Shown: one piece after another, positions 10,286 to 20,500 of the stretch
How positions within the stretch are numbered: the stretch's first letter is position 1
Layout of the letters: the number at the start of each line of letters is the position of its first letter
Assembly (NCBI GenBank): GCA_003640385.1
Contig: RCAB01000742.1
Span: 1 to 22,677, forward strand
Reading direction: 5' to 3'
Source of the DNA: Setaria digitata
Lineage: Eukaryota; Nematoda; Chromadorea; Rhabditida; Setariidae
DNA length: 22,677 nucleotides
Translations under genes and position numbers: made by a program
Notes under the pieces: model-generated
What the model saw: only the letters and a program-made list of their open reading frames with translations
Database searches by the model: none
What the model was told of the DNA's origin: nothing

Positions 10286-11271
10286 ATGGGAACTGCGGTG
10301 AAAGGAGGTTTATTTTAAGCTTACCGTTACAGGTATTATTATTGCTTTCCCTACACCACTCAGTTATCTTTTTGTTATTTTGCCTTAAAGCAGATTAATT
10401 TCTTAGTGCCGGAATTCATCGAAATTGAACGAGATAGTGAGGATGATTGTCCCGTGGAGGTTTCATCAAAGCTTCAGCGTGAACTGCGTGAAACACCTGG
10501 AAGAAAGACTGCCCCAAAGTTAAAAGTATGGATTTTCTCCATCATTATCTGGCTAATGTTATCCAAAATAATAACCAGAAAATGGATGTAATAACCTGTT
10601 TGTTTTCTCTTAAATGTTTGATTTTTCCTGAAATGAAAAGAAACCAATTGCAGGATAAAAAGTTGAAACGGAAGGCTAAGCGGCGCAAGAAGTACGAAGT
10701 GGTTAAACTTAATGAAGGCGTATATAAATCAGAAACTAAGTAAGGCCACTGACTGCTCTAAAGAATATCTTAAAGTTTAGTTCGAGTGCACTTTTGAAGG
10801 GAAGGAAGGTAGGACTGAGAAGGAATTCTGTTCGTTCATCTACAAAATGAACGATTGGTATACTTCACTATGTCATTTACATATATAGATAATTTTTAGA
10901 ACTTCAACATTTAAAGTCGTCCCGCTGTCGACGGCGCCACTCCAGCCACTGTCCAACTTTCGGTCTCGATTGCTTCAGAAAAGAACTAAGAATCAAAGGC
11001 TTACAAGTAAATTATGCTTCTTTTTATATAATCCATTTCGAAAAGGCACGCTTCGTCCTCAATCCTCTCGACCTTGATATCATATATTTCATTTAGTTAA
11101 CTTTGATATATGGATAAAATGTTTCTTTTTTTTTCTACTGATGAAAATTTCGAAGGCTTGTAGATGTTATATTATTTCATTACGTTAAGTACCTTTATTT
11201 CAGAAATGGAGCAAGCTGGTTTGCAGCACAAAAATAAATGGTTTGCAGTAACCAGGCCAGGGCGACGTTGA
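10286..11271 (+). CDS. Unrecognised basic protein, 5 exons, 133 aa
   Basis: Exons are 10286-10307, 10407-10525, 10654-10739, 10900-11006 and 11204-11271, with phases 1, 0, 2 and 1 all consistent. I do not recognise a family. The N-terminal third is acidic (EFIEIERDSEDDCPVE). The middle is very basic (KDKKLKRKAKRRKKYEVVK, about residues 47-66) and could be a nuclear or nucleolar signal. The rest is basic and Leu/Pro-containing (PLSTAPLQPLSNFRSRLLQK) and ends NKWFAVTRPGRR. The frame would stop at TAA 10741 if exon 3 were read through, but that TAA lies inside a good donor, AA|GTAAGG, and the next exon restores the frame. Exons 2-5 are well supported by phase and splice sites. The 22-nt first exon (MGTAVKG) is tentative: its donor is GGAG|GTTTAT. 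Alternatively exons 2-5 could be joined to BLOC1S4 exon 2 through the acceptor at 10393, which is also in frame. Confidence 0.55.
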
Positions 11272-11487
11272 TTGCTGCGGTGTTATACTTTTGTGATCTA
11301 TGCTTAATTACAGTAAATTTTAAAGTTCATATGAAAATAAGATGCACCACATACATTATCAGCACAAATTAGTAATCCCAAAAGAGAAAAAAATCGAGGA
11401 GAGAAAAAAAAAACATAGTAGTGAAACAAGAATTCGAGAAACAAATACACCAACGAGCTGAATTCATCGATCACTTACTACACCGTT
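11272..11487. other. Convergent 3' flank between the basic-protein gene and LUC7L
   Basis: Only 216 nt separate the two stop codons. No perfect AATAAA is present for either strand inside the gap. A plus-strand variant, AATAAG, occurs near 11336. A minus-strand AATAAA (TTTATT at 11194-11199 on the plus strand) lies beyond the other gene's stop. The two 3' UTRs may therefore overlap as antisense transcripts. Confidence 0.5.
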
Positions 11488-14400
11488 TTATCGACGATCA
11501 CGGCTCCTGCGTCTGAAATTGAAAATCAGAATTTCCTTTGCACCTTCCTTTTTTTTTTTTTTTTTTTTTTTTCATTATCCTCTATTTTTAAAAAGCAAAA
11601 TCGTTGCACTCGATAAAGCTTTGGAATTCAAGCACCACTAAACCGTTTTATGTTCTGGTATAAAATCAAGCTACTCTTACATCTTACATTCGCAACTACC
11701 ATAATATTCATAGCAGATGCTTTAAAACAAGCAACTATCGTGCAACCAGACTAGGGTAACCTTGTAAAAATCTCGGAAGGTTTTTTGATTAATAATGAAG
11801 AGATTTTTTCAATTAACTTATTCCAGCTGGGGAAAACTCCACTCTCCAAAACATCCTCCGTCGGTCAGTCCATAATGTTAATGCCGAGCACCAGACTAAT
11901 TGTCATTCGATAATTAACGAAAAAATTTTTTAAGCAGGTGATCCTAAAGTGCGTAATGGTTTTTCTTTTTAGGCAGCGCAAAAACCTCCTAAGCAAATGC
12001 ATTTTGCTGAAAGTTTGTTCTAATACCTTTCACGATCGCTTCGTCTCGAATCCCGGTCTCGATCACGAGAAGAGCGAGGGGAGCGAGATCGACGTCTTGG
12101 TGATCGACTGCAAGATTTGAGTTAATTGCATTTATATCAATAATATTCAAAACTTTTATAAAAAATTGAACTTACCATAACTTCAGATCCATTTCACTCT
12201 GTCTCTCTGTTCATACATTCATCCCCTGCGATGCACTGTCGGCACGTTGCTACTAAGTAAACTCTCGAAATCTTATAGAAACCATTACAAGAAGCACTGA
12301 GACCGTAAAACATTTAATTAAAGAAACAGAAAAACGAAACCTGCGCCTTCGTTCACGTTCCTTATCACGTGAACGGTCTCCATTACGATCGCGGTCGCGA
12401 TCTCTTTCTCTGTCTCTTTCGCGGTCGCGCGAATCATAATCACGTTCCCGACCACGATAGTCGCGATCCCTCCTGTCACGATCACTAAAAAGCATAGAAT
12501 TCCTCCCATGATGAAAACCAAACTTTTTGCTTAATATATTTTCCATAATAGATATTTAGTGACAGAATACCAAGAGACAATACTTACCTCCTGTCATCTC
12601 GTGGACTTCCCAATCCAAGTCTAATTTTCTTCCATTCAGCACGTCTTTCTTCAACTGTTTTCTATAAAGATAATCACTATTAGCTGATATCAAAAGAACA
12701 TGAAAAAATTTTTTTTGGAGAGCTAATTCATTTATATTATGAGTTAGCAACATATCTGAACTCAAACTGACTGCTTTCTTACTGTGCTCGAGCTTGAAAC
12801 ACTTTCACTTCTAATAATTTCAATTAAAAAGATTGCGAAATTTCAAAACAGATTTAGAAATATTACCTTCATTTCGGCGTACTGCTCACGAATAGTTTCC
12901 ATACCACAATGCATTTTACCACCATAATGATCAGCTAAACGTGTTTCATGTTCCATCAGACTAAGTTGCGCTCCACACATATCACATACTCGAAGTCTTA
13001 CTTGTGGTGTATTCAGTACTGTTCGCACATCATTCTTAACGAGAAAATTTAGTACAAAGGGTGAGAAATTATTAGAACTTATATGCTATCATGTTTCAAA
13101 CCTACTAGGCTAGTTCAAAAATTCCAAAATTACAGGGCGCATATAATTCCTAAACACCATTACCGCTACAGTTCATTTATCATAATCATATACAAATTAA
13201 AGACTGCAGAAAAAAAATGTGTAATAATTCACTAACAAACATATATAAAATGAATTACCTCAAGATCTCGTTTCTTCCTTTTATATTCTTCAATGGTTTT
13301 CGACAATTCCATTGCTTCCTCAACCTTACCTTCATTTCCCAAAGCTTCCATTTTTACAATTGTCGTTCCAATCTTTTCACCTAGCTCACCAATCATTTGT
13401 GTCTACAATAAGAAAAATTATAGATAAAACCAAAAAAATCTTCATACAATTTCTTGAAATCTTTATAAAAATGAAAACCTTCAAGATCTCTGCTTGATCA
13501 ATTTCATTTTCGCAGTCTTTCTTCAATTTCTCCTTTGTCCGTTCAATTTCTTTATCAACAATACGAATTGCCTCCTCCAATCTTTCAAAACCCTGCAAAT
13601 TTTTTACATTTTTTAGTGACTGGACAAATAACAACAAAAGCAGATAAACCTTCAACAAATTGGATGAACAATTCCAAGATGGAAGCATGAACGAACAAGA
13701 AAAAGAATAGGAAAAAGCGTAATGAGCAAAGAAAAAAAAAAAGGCAAAAACAGACAATCAGTAGGAGAGCTGAACCAGGATGAAGGCGCGCGCTGCGGAC
13801 AAATCCAATCAGCTGCAAAATTTCATTACCAGACGAAAGTTTCTACACTGCTGCGCCCACAGTTCGTCAATGCTTATCTTTTGTTCTGCTACTGTTACAC
13901 GATAATGAAGAACAGAACCACGACTTTTCAATTTAACTACAGAAAATTCGACATTTAAAGTGACGCTTCAAAATGAGACATAGATGCTGCCAGAAAGAAG
14001 TAAAAATCTCATTTTTATTTCTCCAATTTTTTTTCTTTGGCGCTCTAAAGAAATTTCAACAACAGTGGACATACGAATTCCCATTATGTTTTTCGAACGA
14101 TGATTGAAAGAGTTTCTCGGTATTTGCACGAAGGGCACTCTCCCTTTCACATGCATAAAACAACAACAATACCTAAAGTAAGAAAACTAAACAACTCGTT
14201 CCGGTAATAATTCAACGGCCAATGTTATTGTTTGGTGGACATTGTATATCCAAAAGTGCGACAAAAGGCTCAACAAAAACTACTTGCGCCACCTACTGTA
14301 GCAACATCAGTTTACTACATTTGGAAGCCTCAAGGTAGCCTGGACTTGACAGTATCAAAATATTTCTTAGGAAAAAAAAAAAAAAAAAAAAAAAGGAGAA

Positions 14401-15260
14401 ATGTTCTCATGAAGATATCCTTTCTTAAAGGGACATATCATCGCGCGGAAGTTCCTGCATCACTCATTTAGCACGAGTTTAAGATATCGCCCGAAAACGG
14501 TAGTAAAGAAAATTAGACTGAAAATCTGCCATATATAACATTAAAACTAAAATGATTGCAACATACATCAATATCATAAAAATGATCTCGCTGCCTTTGA
14601 GCGTTTTCGTAATCAGCTTTGTGAGCGCTTTCGTGAACCTAAAACAAGAAAAAAAGGTAACCCCCGAACATTCATCTTATCCTTTATTTTAACGGTCAAC
14701 TTTTCAATTAAGCAATATATTTAAATTGCAATACAAACGACAACCATCACTGTAGTAGAACTTGACCAAGGGCTAAACTAATTACTAGAGTAACACCAGC
14801 TTACAATTTATGCAGGCGAATCTGACATACACTTACTAATGATTTGCTATCCATACAAAATCAACTCACGACCCTAGGTAAACTAATTTACAAGTCACAA
14901 GAAAACTAGTAAAACTCCAATAAACGAAACATTTAGGCCAGATCCAATTTCAGTTAACATCAAAAGACCTAAGATAAAGGTTTATCTGTGATTTGTGCTA
15001 CCACCCAGTATCCTATGTGACAAACAATATGAAATATATCGCCCCCATCACATACAGCCGCACAATTAAAAATTGGAAACCTTATTACAAGCGACAAGTG
15101 ACTCGAGACGAGTGTCAGCCAGAATTTCATGAGGACAACAACCAAGCAAGAAGGCTCGGCATACGGTATGGTGATTATATGGTACCAAACGTCGTCCTTC
15201 CTCTTCTGCTCGATTTGTCCCCATCAGCTGATTGATCATATCACGCATTTCAGCCGTCAT
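11488..15260 (-). CDS. LUC7L: LUC7-like U1 snRNP splicing factor, 9 exons, 333 aa
   Basis: Exons in reading order are 15260-15081, 14638-14567, 13592-13479, 13402-13259, 13034-12867, 12661-12588, 12484-12341, 12107-12027 and 11512-11488; all phases agree. LUC7 proteins bind U1 snRNP in the nucleus and help choose 5' splice sites. The start (MTAEMRDMINQLMGTNR) and CCPHEILADTR match the LUC7L/LUC7L2 branch rather than LUC7L3. Zinc finger 1 is CCCH (C34, C41 or C42, C58, H62), split by intron 1. A coiled-coil segment covers about residues 85-170 and includes LGNEGKVEEA. Zinc finger 2 is C2H2: C187-x2-C190-x15-H206-x5-H212, with RLADHYGGK. Residues 251-333 form a short RD/RS tail (RDRERDRERD repeats, then SRSPRRRSRSPRSS), somewhat shorter than in the 371-aa human LUC7L. 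Reading through the donor of exon 8 would end the protein at ERY*. The acceptor of exon 5 (CTCGTTAAG) is weak, but the join is demanded by homology. Confidence 0.93.
13593..14566 (-). other. Large intron 2 of LUC7L with a GC-rich patch
   Basis: At 974 nt this is the longest intron of the gene. It includes a 23-nt A run (14372-14394) and a patch near 13780-13860 that is richer in G and C than the neighbouring introns, with GGCGCGCGCTGCGG and CCAATCAGCTG. The frames that cross the patch on either strand show no recognisable domain. It may be an internal regulatory element or just compositional noise. Confidence 0.4.
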
Positions 15261-15276
15261 TTCGAATTTACTTCTT

Positions 15277-15286
15277 CTGAAAATTG
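15277..15286 (-). promoter_or_regulatory. Candidate spliced-leader acceptor for LUC7L
   Basis: On the minus strand the sequence TATCAATTTTCAG ends at 15277 and is followed by 16 nt of leader (AAGAAGTAAATTCGAA) and then the ATG at 15260. A stop (TAA) lies in the leader in the frame of the ATG, which fixes the start. No upstream exon is apparent, so SL trans-splicing is the simplest reading. Confidence 0.55.
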
Positions 15287-17550
15287 ATAACCTACTATCT
15301 ACCATGCTATCGCCTTATTTCTTTCTCATTTCACATTCCAACGAATCTAAATTTTCACGCTCGAAACGATTACAGTTAGATAACTGATAACTGGCCAACA
15401 CTTACGTGATCTGATGAAATTTTATTCTTGTCAGATCAAAACAACCCATCCCACTGAATCTTGATCATATACCAAACTTCCCGGAGCCAGGATATCCCAC
15501 TTAAACCTTTACGACTAAGCATCCAATCAATCTAGCTAATATGTTATGAGAACCACACACTGAAAAGCTAATCGACCGCACATACCACACATTTCCCGAA
15601 TCGAAACACTGAAATGGTAGAACTACAAGTGGAATAAATAAAACACGGCCATTGTCATTCATGCTCGGTCTTTATGAAAATTTCTTGTTTTTCCCGCTTT
15701 AATAAATGAACCATGGAAGTATATGTGACAGTAACTGTTGAATATAGGTGAAGTTTTTGTGTGAATGAAATATTGCAGAGAGGTTCAATTTCTAGTTTTT
15801 TTTTTCACCTTTCTTTCTCACCTTTTTGTTTCCTTCATTTTCTAATTCAATTTCCAATTAATACATTCATTTTAATTCTCATTTCTCATTCAACCTCTAT
15901 CTCTGCTCAATTTTCCATTTACTTTCCAGCATTTTTAATTCCTAGACTTTTTTCATTCTCTATTCAGTTCCTGCTCTTTTCAACTTCCATCCAGTTTCTT
16001 CTTTTCATTTCTATCCTCTTTCAATTTCCATCCAGTTTCTTCTTTTCATTTCTATCCTCTTTCAATTTCCATCCAGTTTCCTGTTTATTTTCAGTTTCCA
16101 TCAAATCCTTCAATTTCTGCTCAACTTCTATACTTCTTTTTCGAGCTTTTAGTTCTTTATCAATTTCTACTCACTTTATAGCATTTTCGTTTCAATTTCC
16201 ACTCCATCCTACCACTTTTGTTCAGTTTTATTTGCCATTTCATTCTTGCTGAAAAAAAAAAAAAAAGATGAAAGACAAAATCGATATCAGTAAAAGTGAG
16301 TAATTAATACTTACAAATACAATCTAACATTTAAAAAGCTAGCATTACAAATCTTAAATATAGATAAAGCAACAATAAATCATTTATACAAAATTTAATT
16401 TAAATTAATTTTTTTTGTTTTCTTTTTAATTTACAAGATTGCAATTTTACAACAAAAGTTCTAGAATATTTGTTTTATTCCACTTTAGTAATTCAATTTT
16501 CAGATCAGCTTGATAATTTAATTTTTCATTCCATCCTATTTTAAGAAAATGAAGAAAAAGAGTGACAAGAGGTCAAAATAGATGCTAAATAGTGAATTTA
16601 ATGAATCCTTTTGTCAATAATTACAGCTAATTAGATCACAGCTAATTTTTTTATTACTTATTTTGCAAGCTGACGAATATTTTTAAAATTTGGAAAAAAT
16701 TAATTTTCCTTTGTAAATTATGATGTTGTCGTTAAATCAGACTATGAATTTATTATTTTCCCTTGCAACTATACAATTCCTCTTATTCAACGAAGAAAAA
16801 ATTTTTAACAGATAACATTAAACAAAGTGGCAAATTGAAATATTATAATTTAACTATGCAAAAAAATTCAATATTCGTATAAGAAATGAATTTTGATCGT
16901 CATCATTCGAATTTTTTTTAACAGTAAAAAACTGTGACCATTTTAATTTCTGTATATTGAAAATTATTTTGACATTCTTGCGATTATTCATTGTTGTTCT
17001 TTTAAAAATTTAATGATAAATTCAAAAAAAAAAAAAAAAAAAATGTGATTTCATTTAGAGCTAGAAATATGATACTTCGAAAATAAGAAGAACTATACTA
17101 ATTAATTAAGTAGTGTTATTTGATAGATTGCTTTGATTTTTCTGTTCAAAAATTTTATATGTCAGTTATTTTTGTAATATTTGAGCGAAAGAATTCTTAA
17201 TTGTTAAGGATTAAAAAAAACCATTAAAAATTTTATTCATGTGTTGAAGACATTTCTAAGTTATTAAGCAAAATACAAATTATGGTGACATAGTTTCACT
17301 TTCACTCTAACTCAATTTGATTCACCAATTTGTCCGCATAGTTTATCAATTAACATTATTACTACCAAAATATCCTTAATTGATAAAAGTTATCACGGAC
17401 AAAAACAAACAAAAATTGTAGTTACAGGAAGAAGGGATATTTTTATCACTTCTAATTATTCACCCGACAAGAAAAAAAAAAGAAAAAATTTAAAAACAAA
17501 TGAATATATTGATGGGATCAGCGATGTTGCATTTCTTTCACAGATAACAT
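15287..17550. other. Intergenic region between LUC7L and phytochelatin synthase
   Basis: I find no exon here. The first 450 nt (about 15290-15740) have near-coding composition and probably hold the LUC7L promoter; no clear TATA or initiator can be named. The section 15780-16250 is a strongly pyrimidine-rich plus strand (separate entry). From 16260 to 17500 the DNA is ordinary AT-rich spacer with an A run at 17025-17043. Confidence 0.6.
15780..16250 (+). repeat. Pyrimidine-rich TTCAATTTCC tract with a 41-bp tandem repeat
   Basis: The plus strand is almost all T and C, built from variants of TTCAATTTCCA and TCATTTCT. At 15979, 16020 and 16061 a 41-bp unit starting TTCAAYTTCCATCCAGTTTC recurs with two nearly complete copies and a partial third. 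A 163-codon open frame crosses it, but this merely reflects the lack of A-containing stop codons; 41 is not a multiple of three, so the peptide does not repeat in register, and no domain is present. Confidence 0.75.
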
Positions 17551-17551
17551 A

Positions 17552-17557
17552 TTTATT
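17552..17557 (-). terminator. Poly(A) signal AATAAA of phytochelatin synthase
   Basis: TTTATT on the plus strand reads AATAAA on the minus strand, 8 nt beyond the stop codon at 17566-17568. This would give an extremely short 3' UTR, which is not unusual in nematodes. AT-rich sequence downstream offers other weak options. Confidence 0.45.
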
Positions 17558-17565
17558 TTCTCACA

Positions 17566-20500
17566 TTATTTTTTACAAGCATTTGATAATTGTTGAATTT
17601 GTCGACGAATCATCATTATTTTCGCAAAGGAATTTTCATCTAATTTGTTAAGATCATATTCTAAGCGACTTTTTAGCAATCGTATACGTTCCGATGTTTC
17701 CTGCAAAATGAATGTTATCACCTAGTGCTCCTAGGGAGAAGCAAAATTTGTAAATTTGTTCAAGTGAAAATTTCTATTGCAAGCTGTATGAACGCAGTTT
17801 TGTTACACTGTAAATATATAGATCACATATCATTGATATCATAATATATTGATATCATAATATAATCTTTACTTTCATAATTTATGCTTATTATCAGATA
17901 ACGTGATTTCATGCCTAGGCTCTTTGGCCCATATGTTTCAAGAGAGGTTGGTTAGGTGATTAACGATCACATCGAGATGTAACTTAATAACGTATTTTAC
18001 GGTCAGATGTAAATGTAATTAGTAAAAAGTACAAGCGATGCACTACCGAAGAAGTGAACGTTAAGTGGGAAAGAAAACTTTCATCTAAGACATATTTTAT
18101 TTTTTTTTATATTTAGGCCTCCATTAATATAACTTATAATTACTATTATTATGATTATGATTATTATTATTTTTATTTTTATTATTATTAATTTTATTAT
18201 TATTATTTTTATTATTATTATTTTTATTATTATTATTTTTATTATTATTATTTTTATTGTTATTATTTTTATTATTATTACTTTTATTATTATTACTTTT
18301 ATTACTATCATTTTTATTATCATCACTTTTATTATTATTATTATTTTTTGAACTCAAACATTATCATGATTACTATTTTACTTGTAATGGCCAAGATAGT
18401 AACAATGCACAAAGACTAAATGATGTTATATACGATGCAATATCCAGTGATGGTATTTTATGACAAATTTCGGTACAAGAATTCGTTTGTTGTATTAGCT
18501 GCATGCCGCAGCAATTATTGCTATAATTATCGTTACTTTGTAGACTCTGAAATGAAATGAATTAATTAGACTTTCTTTTTCAGCTGAGAATAATGTATAA
18601 CAATGTCCTGAAGAAAGCGAAAATTACCTCAGCCATTAAACAGTGAGTAATTGATGAAATACCTTCAATTACCTCAAACTAATTTTACCTTGGGTAATAA
18701 ATGATTCATGAAGCTATATTGAAATATCTTCTACCATCTAATGTTAAACTATATACATAAATTATAACAAAATAATGAAAATGTTTAAAGTGTAACAAAA
18801 AATATTCTAGGTTCAAAAGTATAACAAAAATATTTGAGTTGAACAAAAAAAAAAAAAGAAAAGAAAAGAAAAATCAACCTGAGGAGAAAAGTCACAAAAT
18901 ACTGTGTAACCCATGAAGATAGCCGTGAAAACGGCGCAAACAGTTTTAAATTCCAATTCTTCATTGTTTAATGTTTCTTCAGCAAGAAATTGCTCCCACT
19001 GCTTTAGTCGTGGTGCAAACTGCAAAAGTTATTTGTCGAAAATGAGTTTTTTTCTTTCTAATGATTATTAAATATAATTATGAAATTAGTATGGAAAAGA
19101 AATTGGAAAGATTATTTATTATTTAGTAAGGGAAATTTGAAAAAAGTTTATTTGTTATTGAGGGAAAAAAATCTAGAAAGATTAATAATTATTATTTGCT
19201 AAAACAAATGTGCATCGTTTTTATCGTCCACTATGTTTAAATTGCAGTTTTAGAAAAAAATTAGCCAGATTTGAATGTTGGAAATTTAAAATTCGATTCA
19301 CTTCATGAAAGCATTTCGTAAGATTATCAGTGCACGAAGTTATTTCACAATACTGAAGAATAACAGAAAAAAAAAAAAATTAATTGAAGGAAATCAATTA
19401 AAAGTTGGTTAATTAAAATGATTAGGCAATGCCATCTTCTTCAGTATTCAAATTTAAAATTTTCGGAAATTCATTTTAGCTTATAAAACACAATTAAATG
19501 ATAACGAAGTGATGGTGACGGAAATTTTAGTCTTTTAGTCTGCAGTTTGCAAATAATAACATAAACGTGATCTGTCAACAATCTCAACAATCACTCGAAT
19601 ATGAAGAGGATTAATTAGGGAATTAATTAAGCAAAAAAGGAGAAAAGACAATTAGATACTTACCAGTGTTACATGAGCATTAATATCAGTTTGTAAACGG
19701 AATAAAACTAATGGCTGTGAGTGGGAGCGCAATTTTAATGTTAGATAGCCTGAAATGGATAATGAAATAAGCTTAACATTTTTCAGGAAAAAAAAAAAAC
19801 AAATGCTTCAGTTTTATTTTCGGAAAATTGAGGAAGTAGTGAGAGGCAGGAAAAAATAATTTTAGCAAAGATTGAATTACCCCGAGGTTTACCGGTGGCT
19901 CCATCAATACTAAGCATAGCATCTCTTAGAACAGCTAGTGATACCCAGTGTGGTGGATATTTAAATCGAGCAACGTCCATAATAAGAACATGATCACTAT
20001 CTTCATGATAAGCACCAAGCGGTGAGAAATGACCTAAAATGAAATAGCAGTTTGGAAATAAAAATAAAAATAGTGCTACAGTTATGTAATAATGATAATT
20101 ATGATGATTTAATTAATTATTAATTTTTCCCCAATATTGAAATGATCAAAATAAATTTCATCTAGCAAATAAAAAGATTTTTCATTCATTATAAAAAATA
20201 CCTGCACCGGTTTGACCAAGAATTTGACGATTATAACTAGCCACGAGGATTGTGTCATCCGCTGCCGTATATTGCTTGATAGTTTCTCGCAAGATATGCA
20301 GGAATTCTGCAAATAAAATAACTTAGAAACAATGGCAAATGAATTTATTTCGTAAAAAATAAAAATATATTCATTTAAGTTTCATATTATATCAGTAATA
20401 ATACCTGATTGACTCTAATTAATAATAAATAATTAAAAGTAGTTAACACGCAGTTATTTACATGAATTTAAAAAAATTATTAAATAATTATTATTACGAA

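Noticed and set aside
11233..11238. AATAAA as poly(A) signal of the basic-protein gene
   Set aside because: It falls inside the last coding exon (codons HKNKW), before the stop at 11271.
11938..12120. Plus-strand 60-codon frame opposite the RS-tail exon
   Set aside because: It is an antisense shadow of LUC7L exon 8, whose Arg-rich codons leave the opposite strand open.
13386..13757. 123-codon minus-strand frame starting MSVFAFFFFF
   Set aside because: Only its middle (13479-13592) is a real LUC7L exon. The rest is intron read-through on both sides.
15761..16252. 163-codon open frame rich in F, S, I
   Set aside because: It lies in a T/C tract with almost no A, so stop codons are rare by composition. 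The 41-bp repeat does not stay in frame, and no domain is visible.
18081..18357. Asn/Lys-rich and Ile-rich frames on both strands
   Set aside because: They are translations of the 15-bp minisatellite inside an intron, and both strands are open simply because the period is a multiple of three.
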